A stretch of 43,125 nt of DNA from Streptomyces sp. SolWspMP-5a-2 (lineage in GTDB: Bacteria; Actinomycetota; Actinomycetes; Streptomycetales; Streptomycetaceae). The stretch spans positions 1-43,125 of the forward strand of contig NZ_FMCI01000327.1 in NCBI RefSeq assembly GCF_900091845.1, given 5' to 3'. Each line of letters opens with the position of its first letter. Positions within the stretch are counted from its first letter, which is position 1. Both the position numbers and the translations under genes were made by a program. The notes below the pieces were generated by a model. That model was not told the DNA's origin, did no database searches, and saw only the letters and a program-made list of their open reading frames with translations. Shown here piece after piece: positions 7,850-16,231 of the stretch.

Positions 7850-8586
7850 CAGCGATCCTGGGCAAGGTCGGGGCTCGTGGTGCTGCCTTCTGGTATCGGT
7901 ACGGGGCGCAGTCGGGCGGTGGGGTCGTGGGCAGGCTGGGGGGTGCTCAGGGCCTGGACTCCGCGCAGTGCGTACTGGCGGTGGTGCGGGCTGAAGCTGA
8001 TGGGATGGTCGCGCTGCGTGTGGTCGGGGAGATCCGCGGGCGGGCAGTCGATGAGGATGTCCAGTCCTTCGGGCGGATCGCTGGGTGCTCCGCGTACCCG
8101 GAATCGGGCGGATGCCAGCCACGGCGCGGTGCGGAGTGCCGTGTCGAGGGGCTGGTCGGTGAGGGACTGCGGCAGGAGGAGCGGCCGCGCCGGGGGACAG
8201 GAACGGCGCCCCAGGTAGGGGAGGAAGCGGGGTGCGCCGACTGCCTGGTGGAGGCGGCGGAGGAGAGTGACTTCACCTTCGACGCCGGCGAGGAAGACGG
8301 CGTCGCAGAGGTAGTACCGCTCCGAGAGCGGCTTGGCCGTTCCGGTGTCGGCGTGCCGGGCGGTCTGGAAATCCCGGATGCGCGCGCCCGGTTGGTCGAT
8401 GCGGACGCCGAAGCGGAGCGCCGCCAGGTCGGAGAGGTCGGAGTGCCGGGGACGTCCCTCGGCTGCTGCGAGCAGGCCCAGGACGCCGCTCTTGGTGGGA
8501 GCGTTCTCGGTGGTGCGGCGGACGAAGCGGCCGGCGGAGCCCCACGACTGGAGGGGGCCTGCCAGGCGTAGGAGGAGAACCGTCAT
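7849..8586 (-). CDS. cas5e: Cascade subunit Cas5e (CasD)
   Basis: A 245-residue RAMP protein that caps the 5' handle of crRNA in Cascade. The start MTVLLLRLAGPLQSWGSAGRF is diagnostic for Cas5e, followed by TENAPTKSGVLGLLAAAEGR. The ATG at 8586 overlaps the cas7e stop by 4 bp. The C-terminal about 30 residues are Pro/Thr/Ser-rich and probably disordered, an extension relative to the E. coli protein (about 224). Confidence 0.95.
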   Translation of the reverse strand: MTVLLLRLAGPLQSWGSAGRFVRRTTENAPTKSGVLGLLAAAEGRPRHSDLSDLAALRFGVRIDQPGARIRDFQTARHADTGTAKPLSERYYLCDAVFLAGVEGEVTLLRRLHQAVGAPRFLPYLGRRSCPPARPLLLPQSLTDQPLDTALRTAPWLASARFRVRGAPSDPPEGLDILIDCPPADLPDHTQRDHPISFSPHHRQYALRGVQALSTPQPAHDPTARLRPVPIPEGSTTSPDLAQDR

Positions 8587-9776
8587 GCTCCTGTCTCCAG
8601 TCGGTGCGCGACAGCTGTCCGGACCTGGCTGAGCATGGCCTCCAAGTTGACGGCGGTTCCGAGACCCGCGAGCGCCGCTGTCTCCTGGCCGACACGGAAC
8701 ACCCAGGCCGGCGGCTCCTTGCTGAGCCCGTACTGGCTTTCGAGTTCGGGCACGTAGTCGGCGAGTCGCTTGCAGCTCTCCCGCAGGAAGCCGCCCTGGG
8801 CGGACTTGCCGATGGGTTCCTCGAACGCGCCGACGAAGCTGACGGGCAGGCGGTCGCGTAGTTTGACGATCACAGCTGATGGGAGCGTGTGGTGCCCGAA
8901 CGCGTTGATCTTTCCCGTCGGCAGTGAGGTGATGAACGCCTCCAGGAAGGCTGCGACCGCCTTTGATGCCGGGGTGCTGGGGGATTCGTCCTCGCGCAGT
9001 CCGCTGCCGAGATTGCGGTGCAGCTCGTCGGCGTCGATGGCGGCATAGCGGTACAGGGTCGCGGAGTTGAAGTCGACGGTGCCGATCATGCCTGCACCCT
9101 TTTCGGATTCGCCGCTGAGGTCGTCCACGGCGGTGTAGTAGTCGGACTCGATATCGGACCGGTGGACGCTGAGCGCGTGGGCCACCTGCGTGGCCGCCTC
9201 CACGTTCAGGTCGGCCGCGTCGGCCAGCATCCTGCCGAAGAGGGCGATGTCCACGGAGTGGCGGGTGTCGATCGCGTTGCGTACCCGCGCCTTGTTCGCC
9301 TTGTTCCTGAAGTGTTCCTTGAGAGCCTGCACGTCGCCGTCGGGACTTCCGGCCAGTGCCTCTTCCGCGAGTGCGTCGAGCTGGCGGCGGCTCAGGAACA
9401 TGAGGTACTTGGCTTCGGGGGCGTCCGTGCCGTGGGCTTCCTTGCTCTTGGACTTCGATGGTTCAAGTGTCGAACCGGTCGCGGTCTTCATCGTCTCCTC
9501 GGCGAGGGCGGTCGCCGTGTCGCTCAGGGACGCGTCGCGTTCGGTGATGCGTTTGGCGAGGGCCTCGACCACCTTCTTGGTGCGCACCCCGAGTTCCTGG
9601 GCCGGCAGTAGCTCGTCGAACCGGCGTCGTACAGCGCGTTTCCATGCCTGACTGGAGACTCGGGCTCGCCGGACGCCGCCGTAGTAGGCGGATTTGGGTG
9701 TTCCGGTGTCGTCGCGGTTGATGTTGCTGGGCGGGAGGTTCTGCAGAATGTGAATGTCGATGATGGTGCGTGTCAC
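8583..9776 (-). CDS. cas7e: Cascade backbone subunit Cas7e (Cse4/CasC)
   Basis: A 397-residue Cas7e that forms the six-subunit filament along the crRNA spacer. Recognisable features are the N-terminus TIIDIHILQNLPPSNINRDD, the GGVRRARVSSQAWKRAVR segment after TPKSAYY, and the C-terminal GQETAALAGLGTAVNLEAML region. Length is near the family norm (about 360-390). The cse2 stop lies 63 bp upstream. The stop overlaps cas5e. Confidence 0.96.
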   Translation of the reverse strand: MTRTIIDIHILQNLPPSNINRDDTGTPKSAYYGGVRRARVSSQAWKRAVRRRFDELLPAQELGVRTKKVVEALAKRITERDASLSDTATALAEETMKTATGSTLEPSKSKSKEAHGTDAPEAKYLMFLSRRQLDALAEEALAGSPDGDVQALKEHFRNKANKARVRNAIDTRHSVDIALFGRMLADAADLNVEAATQVAHALSVHRSDIESDYYTAVDDLSGESEKGAGMIGTVDFNSATLYRYAAIDADELHRNLGSGLREDESPSTPASKAVAAFLEAFITSLPTGKINAFGHHTLPSAVIVKLRDRLPVSFVGAFEEPIGKSAQGGFLRESCKRLADYVPELESQYGLSKEPPAWVFRVGQETAALAGLGTAVNLEAMLSQVRTAVAHRLETGA

Positions 9777-9839
9777 GGACTCTTCCGATCTCGGTCTTGG
9801 GGGCGGGTGTGAGCGGGGTGACGGACGAGGCGTGGCGGC

Positions 9840-10718
9840 TCAGGTGTCCGCGTCCGCCGATTCGAGGTCTTCCGCGCAGTGGCTCTCGGCTTGCTCTCCA
9901 CTTCCGGGAGCGGCAGCTTCCTTGTCCGCCCCTTCGGGGGACGACGGATAGCGGCGGTGGTATTCGCGGCCCCAGGACCGGCGGACGTCATCCTGCTGGT
10001 TGTGGTCCTGCCACCGCAGCAACTGGTCGGCGAGGAGGCCGTAGTCGAGGGGGATACGGGCCGCGCGCAGCAGAAGCGTCATCTCGCGCAGCCTGCTGCC
10101 CAGGACGTCGGTGTCCGAGGAGACGCCGATCCGCACGAACCTGCGCCGCACACTGTCGCTGGCTTCCTCGACTTTCCCGACCGGTGACGTTCCGTCGGTA
10201 CGGTCGCTGTTCTGGCCGGCGGGGGGTGGGGAGGCGGTGGCCGGAGTGTCGTGAGTTCCGGTCTTCTGGTGGGCGAGGCGGCGTACCGCACGGCCAAGAG
10301 GCCACGCCGGCATGTGCATCGAGGCGTCCCGGATGGACTGTTGGTGCAGAGCCCACAACGTCACGGCGAGATGGACAGCGGTGTCTTCTCGAAGCTCCAG
10401 CTGTTCCTGGGCGGCGTAGCCGGCTGAGGTGAAGTACCTCGGTTCGGCTCGGCCGGGGGTTTCGTCAGCAGCCGAGGCTTGCTCCTGCTCCCGCAGGTGC
10501 GTCAGGTCCTCCAGATGGATTAGTCCCCAGGCCGAGGGGGAGGTGTGCGCGTCGCGCCCGGCCTCGCGGCGCAGTTGAGCGACCGCGCCCACCGCCCATG
10601 ACTGCTCGCTGCGGTACTCGGTCTGCAGCTTGCCGATGGTGCGCAGTACGGAACGCCGGGGCAGGGAGAGGGCGGGGCGGGGTTTCTTGGCAGGGGGTGA
10701 GGATGTGGTGCGGCCCAT
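9840..10718 (-). CDS. cse2: Cascade small subunit Cse2 (CasB), extended
   Basis: The all-helical small subunit that contacts the displaced DNA strand. The conserved part contains SWAVGAVAQLRREAGRD, an AVHLAVTLWALHQQS helix, RRFVRIGVSSD and the C-terminal LLLRAARIPLDYGLLADQLLRWQD. The ATG at 10718 follows a TGGAGA site, and the gap to the Cas3-Cse1 stop is 59 bp. At 292 residues it is much longer than E. coli CasB (160). The extra length comes from a Pro/Thr/Gly-rich insert in the middle (around GTHDTPATASPPPAG) and an acidic C-terminal tail; both look disordered. A longer ORF upstream overlaps cas3-cse1 and is not the real start. Confidence 0.92.
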   Translation of the reverse strand: MGRTTSSPPAKKPRPALSLPRRSVLRTIGKLQTEYRSEQSWAVGAVAQLRREAGRDAHTSPSAWGLIHLEDLTHLREQEQASAADETPGRAEPRYFTSAGYAAQEQLELREDTAVHLAVTLWALHQQSIRDASMHMPAWPLGRAVRRLAHQKTGTHDTPATASPPPAGQNSDRTDGTSPVGKVEEASDSVRRRFVRIGVSSDTDVLGSRLREMTLLLRAARIPLDYGLLADQLLRWQDHNQQDDVRRSWGREYHRRYPSSPEGADKEAAAPGSGEQAESHCAEDLESADADT

Positions 10719-10777
10719 ACGGAGTCTCCAGACGGACGAGAAGATCGTGGTGTGGCGCGGGTCCGGCGATCGGTGGT

Positions 10778-13700
10778 TCAGGGCCGCGGAGACGGTCCGA
10801 GCACAGTGCGCAGCCGGGTGTGGAACCACAGTTCGGCACGGCCCGCGTCGACCAGACACGGGCCGAGGCCGGGAAGGTCGACGACCCTGCCGTCGACAGC
10901 GGCCGGACTTGCCGACCGGAGCAACTCCCGGCACAGCCGCAGGAGGTGAAGGCGCACGGTGCCGCGCCACTGCTGTCGTGCTGCCTGAAGGTCCGGCTGC
11001 CGGGCGAGAGAGCGCAGCCAGGCCCGGCAGGGGCCGTCCAGCGTTCCGTACGCCAGGTCCCGCGCCGCAGATGCCGCGGCTTCGTGATGATCGGAGCCGG
11101 AAGCGCGGGCCAAGTTCGCCGCCAACTGGCCAAGAGCCGTCACCGCGTTCTCGGCGTCCGCGACAGCGTCCAGGGCGGCAGCGCCATAGACTGGGTTGGT
11201 CGCGTGGAGGGTGACCACCGGCAGGACGACGGAGTCGTCGACGATCTCCTCGATCACCGACTGCTGAGTGCCGTACACGATGCCGACCAGGCGCAGCCGC
11301 ACCAGTTCCCCGGGGTCGATCTCGCTGTCTGTGATGATCTGCGTGTACCAGCGAGTGATCCCGGAACGTAGGTCCCGCGCCGGTTCACCGCCAACGGCCG
11401 TCTCGGACGACTGGCTCCGGGCGGGCAGCAGGGCCGCGAGCCCCCGCCACGCGGTGCGTGCGGGGTCATGCCGTACGGGTCCGTACACGCGGCTGCGGCC
11501 CTGCTTCTTCTCCTGGGTCGGGCTGCGCCGCCAACCGGTCATCGGTTCCAGCCGCCACGGTGCTGCCATGGACAGTTGATCGCCGTAGCCCAGCACGACT
11601 CCGGTGACCGCGTCGTCCTCGACGCACAGCCGGATTCGTCGCGACTGCCAGGTGTACAGGTCCCGCAGACCCATTGGTTCAGGGCCACCCGCCTCGTCAC
11701 CCCGTACTCCCGGGCCGTACGGTTCTCGTTGTTTCCAGACCGGCCGGTCACGCCTTGTCTGATCGGCATGACCGCTTCCCTGGTAGGCATCCTCGAAGGC
11801 GATGAGGTTGAGCAGCAGCGTTTCCCGGAGGGTGGCGCCCTCGGCGAAGACACCGCCGAGATTGCCGAGCGAGCCGACACCGAGGGGATAGACCTTTCCG
11901 GCCCGGCTGCGCTTTTCGTCTCCCTGCATCGCTGACTTGATGCCGGAGGTGTCGAAGGCGTGGGCGTGCAGCAGCCACCGCGCCGCCTCGGCGAACGGAA
12001 GCCGGCCGACGCCGGGCCTGCGCATCGCGAAAAGGGGCGACCCGGAGGGGACGTCGGCCACGATCCGGCTCAGGGAAGCGATCTCGCCCTTACTGGTCCG
12101 CAGATCGGGCGTCTGGAAGAAGGGGCGTTCGGGATGGAGGAGATCGAAGTGGTCCGCGACGTCCGCGAGGTAGTCCGCCACGGGGGCGAACGGTTCCCGG
12201 CTCTTCCACACAGCCTCCCATTCCTCAAGGTCCGCGGGGCCGTCCAGCGCGTCATGGACGATCGCCAGCATCAGCCGCAGAAGGGCCAGGTCCTGGGTGG
12301 GAATGTCACCGACGGTCCGGCGTAACGAATCCGCCTGGGCGAAGACCTCCAGCAGGGAGAGTTCGGCCATGGTGCCGTCCACACGCTGGACCGGCACCCA
12401 CGGCTCGGTCACCAGATTGAACTCGCCGGCCGCTTTCGGTTTGGTCTGTTTCTGTGCACGGGTCAACTTTCCTGCCCCGTCATTTCTCGTCCCTTCTTCG
12501 GGACTGCTGGCGTGAGTGAACTCCAACCCGACCGCAGGGTGATATCGCAGATCGAAGCCCGCCAGCCGGGTCTGACAGCGGCTGTCGAGGACGAGGAGCA
12601 ATTCCCCTGCCAGCCAGGGGCATTCCTTCACCTGCCAGGCGGGCACCATGAACTGTTCGAGTTCCCGGATAACCCGGTCGATCATCCAGCGCTTGCTGAA
12701 GCGGCCGGGCAGCGTCAGCGAACTCGCGGCGACCGCCTCCGCCGCACGTCGGCCGGGAGGGAATTCCGTAGGGAGCTCCAGTCCGCCCCGTCCTTCGTCC
12801 AGCCACGGAACGGTCCTCAGACGGCCGTCCGTTCCCCGCTGGACGACCAGGACTTCGAGGGTTTCCTCCCCGTCGCGGACCTGGGCACGGCCTTCCCGGC
12901 TGTCGTCGGCGTCGCCGGCGTGCGCCTCCAGCCATCCGTAGACCGGCCGGCCCGGACGCTGGACCGGACCGAGAAGAAAACCGTCCGCCCGTCGGAGTTT
13001 TTCGTCGAGAAGGGCACGATGCTGTACATGCGCCTGGTCCAGGGCGTCGCTCCAGGACGTCGGGCCGATCGGTTGGTCGGCGTAGGCGCCGTGCACCAGA
13101 TCGCTGATGTCGGCGGGCAGAACTACCGGGCGGCCATCCAGATGCCGATCCAGAACAGCCAGCGAGCGCAGCAGGGTCCATTCCCCCGGATACACAGCGC
13201 GTGATCCCGGCACAGGCAGCGGTGGGGACGCGCTCCAGTCGACGCCGGTGACCAGGCAGCGGGCCGTGGACAGACGCGCGGGACGCGAGACGCCCGGATG
13301 ACGGTGCAGGCGCCCCATCCGCTGAAGCATGAGATCGACCGGAGCCAGATCCGAGACCAACAGATCAAACGACACGTCGAGCGAGTTCTCGACCACCTGA
13401 CTGGCGATCACCACATGCCGGTCCGGCCGTTCACCGGCCGGACCGAACTGCTCCAGGAGAGCGACGTCGTTCGACGCACGATCGGCGGCGAGGAAGCGGG
13501 AATGAGCGACAGACACCGTTGTGTCGCCGAGTCGCTCCCGCAGCACTTCCGCAGCCTCCAGCACCCGTGCGACCGTGTTGCGTACGACAAGGGCGCACCC
13601 GCCGTCGGCCAGCTCCGCTTCCAGACGATCCGCCAGCACGCCGAGATCGTCGTCCACGCGCTCCACCACGACAGCGGTCCCGCGGTCCGCCGCCGCCTCG

Positions 13701-15418
13701 GGACGGGCGCAGAGCGGCTCCAGGCCGGGGGCCACCGCAGTCAGCAGAGGGTATACACCGGCCTGGGACTCCACCCCCTCAGGTGTGGAGCCTCCCGCGT
13801 AGGCCGCCGCCAAGGCATTTCTGCGCTCGGCCGGTAACGTGGCAGACAACAACACCACCGGCACCTTGTAGGCGGCAAGCCAGTGCAATGTCCGGTCCAG
13901 ATAGCGGTTCATGTAGGCGTCGTAGGCGTGCACCTCATCAATGACCACTACCTTGCCCGCCACCGCCAGATGACGCAGTGCCAGGTGCCGGCTTTTGAGC
14001 GCGGCGAACAGAACCTGGTCCACCGTCCCCACGCCGAAGGACGCCAGCAACTGCTTCTTCCGCCCCCGCAGCCACTGATGCGCTAGCAGGCCGGTAGCGC
14101 GATGACGCACCGTCCCGGGCTTCTCCACTCCGATTTCCGAAGCGTTCTCGTCGTCCATATCGACGCCGGCGAGCGTACGGGTCCCCGCTTTCAGCAGCCC
14201 GGACCAGGAGGCGTTGAGCGCGGCCTTGGCGTGCGCGAGCACCAAGGACCGCCTTCCCGAACCATCGTCCGGCAACACGTTCAGCCACGCCAACAGCCGC
14301 GCGAACATGGCGTCCCCCGTGGCACGGGTGGGAAGCGCCACCAGTACACCGCCGGCCCCCGAACGAGCCGCGAGAACCTCAGCCGCAGCCAAAGCCGCCT
14401 CCGTCTTACCCTCACCCATCGGCGCCTCGATGATGAGCAACCCCGCCGGTTCCATCGTCTGAGCCATCCGCACGGCTTCCTCCTGCACCGGACGGAGACT
14501 TCGGCCCGCCAGGTGGGGAAACCGCTCGCTGAACAGGCCCTGCGGCGGGCCCGACGGCACGACAGGCCGCCAAGCGGCCGGAAGATCCAGCCCCTTCCAC
14601 GCCGCCTCCAGACGACGCCGCTCACCCGCCGGGCCCGGCGGCTGCCACGACTCCGGCGCGTAGGGGAAGAGCTCCGGCGCACTCGCGATCCAGTCAGCGA
14701 GGATGACGACAGCGGTTGCCAGAACCTGCACGGTCTGTGGAAGCCGCACCTCGCTCCACTCCTGCAACCTCTGCTCCACACCGGCCAGTTCGGCACTCCA
14801 GTCCATCAGCTCGAACTGGGTACGCCTCCACACCAGCTCACTGGGCCCTGTGTGACGGAGGAGGTGAGGACGCAGTTGGAGATCGTGCATCTGCTGGTGG
14901 CTCGGCGGCACGCCATGATGCCCCCCTGCCACCACCGCGAACTGCCCCGCGAGACGCGCCCCCAGCCCGAAGCGTTCTCTCAGCCACTCCTGGAGCAGCA
15001 ACTGCCCGGCGAGACCGTGCGGAGCCAGACGCCGGTCCTGCCCGTACTCCTTGACTGTCGGCATCGTGAGCCCGCGATCCCGCATCCTGTCGGCCAACTG
15101 CTCCACCTGACACGCGAACGCGGGAGAGCACTTGCCGATGTCGTGCACCGCGGACAGGAAGCCGACCAACAGCCGGCCGTCGCCCTCACCACCGGGGAGA
15201 GCCTCAGACAGCAACCGTTTCACCGACTCCGGCAGCCAGCTGTCCCAGAGCTTGCCCGCTACAGCGCCTGAATCTGCCATATGGCGCCACAACGGCAGCC
15301 ATCCGTCTGACGTCCTGTCGTGCTTCGCCCACACCGAACGAGCCTCCGCCGACAGCCTCAAACCGGGTGCCCCCCTACCGCCAGCACCTGAAACACCTTC
15401 AAACACGAACCCGTTCAC
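10778..15418 (-). CDS. cas3-cse1: Fused Cas3 nuclease-helicase and Cse1 (Cas8e)
   Basis: A 1546-residue natural fusion joining target degradation to PAM recognition. Residues 1 to about 985 are Cas3: HD nuclease (WAKHDRTSDGW, SAVHDIGK near residue 92, HGLAGQLLL, GGHHGVPP), Walker A APMGEGKTEAAL near 333, the DEVH box near 493, the SATLP motif near 525 and QRMGRLHRHPG near 700. A charged linker rich in Lys/Gln/Gly (about 985-1000, TRNDGAGKLTRAQKQTKPK) leads to Cse1, which starts at NLVTEPWVPV near 1000 and runs about 545 residues, a full-length Cas8e. No stop or frameshift is seen between them. GTG at 15418 is taken as the start; no strong ribosome binding site is visible, and a second GTG 12 bp later is possible. 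Cas3-Cse1 fusions are known from a few actinomycetes and imply Cas3 delivered in cis. Confidence 0.96.
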   Translation of the reverse strand: MNGFVFEGVSGAGGRGAPGLRLSAEARSVWAKHDRTSDGWLPLWRHMADSGAVAGKLWDSWLPESVKRLLSEALPGGEGDGRLLVGFLSAVHDIGKCSPAFACQVEQLADRMRDRGLTMPTVKEYGQDRRLAPHGLAGQLLLQEWLRERFGLGARLAGQFAVVAGGHHGVPPSHQQMHDLQLRPHLLRHTGPSELVWRRTQFELMDWSAELAGVEQRLQEWSEVRLPQTVQVLATAVVILADWIASAPELFPYAPESWQPPGPAGERRRLEAAWKGLDLPAAWRPVVPSGPPQGLFSERFPHLAGRSLRPVQEEAVRMAQTMEPAGLLIIEAPMGEGKTEAALAAAEVLAARSGAGGVLVALPTRATGDAMFARLLAWLNVLPDDGSGRRSLVLAHAKAALNASWSGLLKAGTRTLAGVDMDDENASEIGVEKPGTVRHRATGLLAHQWLRGRKKQLLASFGVGTVDQVLFAALKSRHLALRHLAVAGKVVVIDEVHAYDAYMNRYLDRTLHWLAAYKVPVVLLSATLPAERRNALAAAYAGGSTPEGVESQAGVYPLLTAVAPGLEPLCARPEAAADRGTAVVVERVDDDLGVLADRLEAELADGGCALVVRNTVARVLEAAEVLRERLGDTTVSVAHSRFLAADRASNDVALLEQFGPAGERPDRHVVIASQVVENSLDVSFDLLVSDLAPVDLMLQRMGRLHRHPGVSRPARLSTARCLVTGVDWSASPPLPVPGSRAVYPGEWTLLRSLAVLDRHLDGRPVVLPADISDLVHGAYADQPIGPTSWSDALDQAHVQHRALLDEKLRRADGFLLGPVQRPGRPVYGWLEAHAGDADDSREGRAQVRDGEETLEVLVVQRGTDGRLRTVPWLDEGRGGLELPTEFPPGRRAAEAVAASSLTLPGRFSKRWMIDRVIRELEQFMVPAWQVKECPWLAGELLLVLDSRCQTRLAGFDLRYHPAVGLEFTHASSPEEGTRNDGAGKLTRAQKQTKPKAAGEFNLVTEPWVPVQRVDGTMAELSLLEVFAQADSLRRTVGDIPTQDLALLRLMLAIVHDALDGPADLEEWEAVWKSREPFAPVADYLADVADHFDLLHPERPFFQTPDLRTSKGEIASLSRIVADVPSGSPLFAMRRPGVGRLPFAEAARWLLHAHAFDTSGIKSAMQGDEKRSRAGKVYPLGVGSLGNLGGVFAEGATLRETLLLNLIAFEDAYQGSGHADQTRRDRPVWKQREPYGPGVRGDEAGGPEPMGLRDLYTWQSRRIRLCVEDDAVTGVVLGYGDQLSMAAPWRLEPMTGWRRSPTQEKKQGRSRVYGPVRHDPARTAWRGLAALLPARSQSSETAVGGEPARDLRSGITRWYTQIITDSEIDPGELVRLRLVGIVYGTQQSVIEEIVDDSVVLPVVTLHATNPVYGAAALDAVADAENAVTALGQLAANLARASGSDHHEAAASAARDLAYGTLDGPCRAWLRSLARQPDLQAARQQWRGTVRLHLLRLCRELLRSASPAAVDGRVVDLPGLGPCLVDAGRAELWFHTRLRTVLGPSPRP

Positions 15419-15480
15419 CCCCGCTGAAACCGGTCACACGCAACTCGGACATGACGCGAATCGCTCCTGTGAACTTGGGG

Positions 15481-15520
15481 TCCGGCTGGGACGGCACCCG
15501 CGGGTGCCGTCCCAGCCGGA
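15481..15520. terminator. Perfect 40-bp palindrome before cas3-cse1
   Basis: 20-bp arms with no spacer (left arm TCCGGCTGGGACGGCACCCG at 15481-15500, right arm its exact complement at 15501-15520). It lies 6 bp after the stop of a small membrane-protein gene and 62 bp before the cas3-cse1 start. It could terminate or attenuate transcription entering the cas operon, or be a DNA site for a dimeric regulator. A zero-loop DNA palindrome of this size folds as RNA with a small terminal loop. Confidence 0.6.
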
Positions 15521-15526
15521 GATCTG

Positions 15527-15664
15527 TCAGTTCCGGAGCGTGCCGAGCAGCCCCATCAGCACCAGAAAGGCCCACAACCAGGGGCGGAATCCACTGGCGG
15601 CGATCATTGTCAGGACCAGATTCCACACGGGAGCATGCTGATCAGGCCCGGCTAACCACGTCAT
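15527..15664 (-). CDS. Small hydrophobic (single-pass membrane) protein upstream of cas3
   Basis: A 45-codon frame, too short for routine calling. The protein starts MTWLAGPDQHAP and has a hydrophobic run around residues 14-23 (WNLVLTMIAA) and a strong transmembrane segment around residues 29-42 (WLWAFLVLMGLLG). It ends LRN at a TGA (15527-15529). The ATG at 15664 is preceded by AAGGACGAGG about 13 bases upstream. It is the first gene on the strand of the cas operon, and the 40-bp palindrome separates it from cas3-cse1. Leu4 is encoded by TTA, so translation would depend on the bldA tRNA if this is a Streptomyces. I do not recognise a family. Function unknown; an accessory or regulatory role in CRISPR immunity is only suggested by position. 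Confidence 0.5.
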   Translation of the reverse strand: MTWLAGPDQHAPVWNLVLTMIAASGFRPWLWAFLVLMGLLGTLRN

Positions 15665-15710
15665 TGGCTAGACTCACCTCGTCCTTCAGTTGATTTCGTC
15701 ACGGAGGGCA

Positions 15711-15762
15711 GGCCGGGCTCACCCCACTCCCTGAGACGGAGCGGGACTGCGTGAGCCCGGCC
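15711..15762. terminator. Large imperfect hairpin upstream of the cas operon
   Basis: GGCCGGGCTCAC (15711-15722) pairs exactly with GTGAGCCCGGCC (15751-15762), and a nested stem (CCCACTCC/GGAGCGGG, one mismatch) fills most of the interval. It separates the cas-operon promoter region (15665-15710) from the region to the right. It is probably a terminator protecting the operon from read-through. The surrounding 15763-15893 and 15923-16231 hold no gene I can support. Confidence 0.45.
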
Positions 15763-15893
15763 CCTCAAGGCTGCCCCGCAGAGAGTCCGCCGCCAAGCGA
15801 TTGTCGTAACTTCACCGGTACTGCCCGCTTTTGATCCGGGCGTTCGGAGACCTAAACTCTTCGTTCAACTTCTGAGGGGTACCGGACCAGTTG

Positions 15894-15922
15894 GTGAGCC
15901 CCGCAGGTGCGGGGAGCAGTCG
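15894..15922 (+). repeat. Orphan type I-E-like CRISPR repeat
   Basis: A single 29-nt element reading GTGAG-CCCCGC-AGGT-GCGGGG-AGCAGTCG on the plus strand. It has the same plan as the array repeat (GTG start, 6-bp CCCCGC/GCGGGG stem around a 4-nt loop), but loop and flanks differ. The about 80 bp before it are AT-richer than average, like a leader. No second copy follows at 61-nt spacing. It is oriented opposite to the main array. It may be the relic of a second array or a chance hairpin. Confidence 0.35.
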
Positions 15923-16231
15923 CGGAGCCCCAACTCTTCGGGGCCACCCCTGCCGCTAGTCAGGGAAGGCGTGGCGGCGACGTGGCGCAGGTTACCCAAC
16001 CGCTGGGCGCGGTAGAAGTGCGAGCCAGAGCATCACGTAGCGTCGATGTGCCTGTGATTCTCATTCAGCATGGGCTGTAGACAGATCGGTCTGGCTGAGG
16101 TGTTCCTAAGGGTCCGCCGAAAAGTAACTTGCGTGTTTCTGGGCTTGACATCGCAGGTCAACGCTTTGCCCGCCCACAGGTTGTTCTCCGGCAGGCCCTA
16201 AACCTCCGGCGCGCGACGTGGCGGCCGGACG

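Noticed and set aside
10219..10970. Longer Cse2 start inside cas3-cse1
   Set aside because: Extra N-terminal residues are non-conserved; the ATG at 10718 with TGGAGA gives the expected N-terminus.
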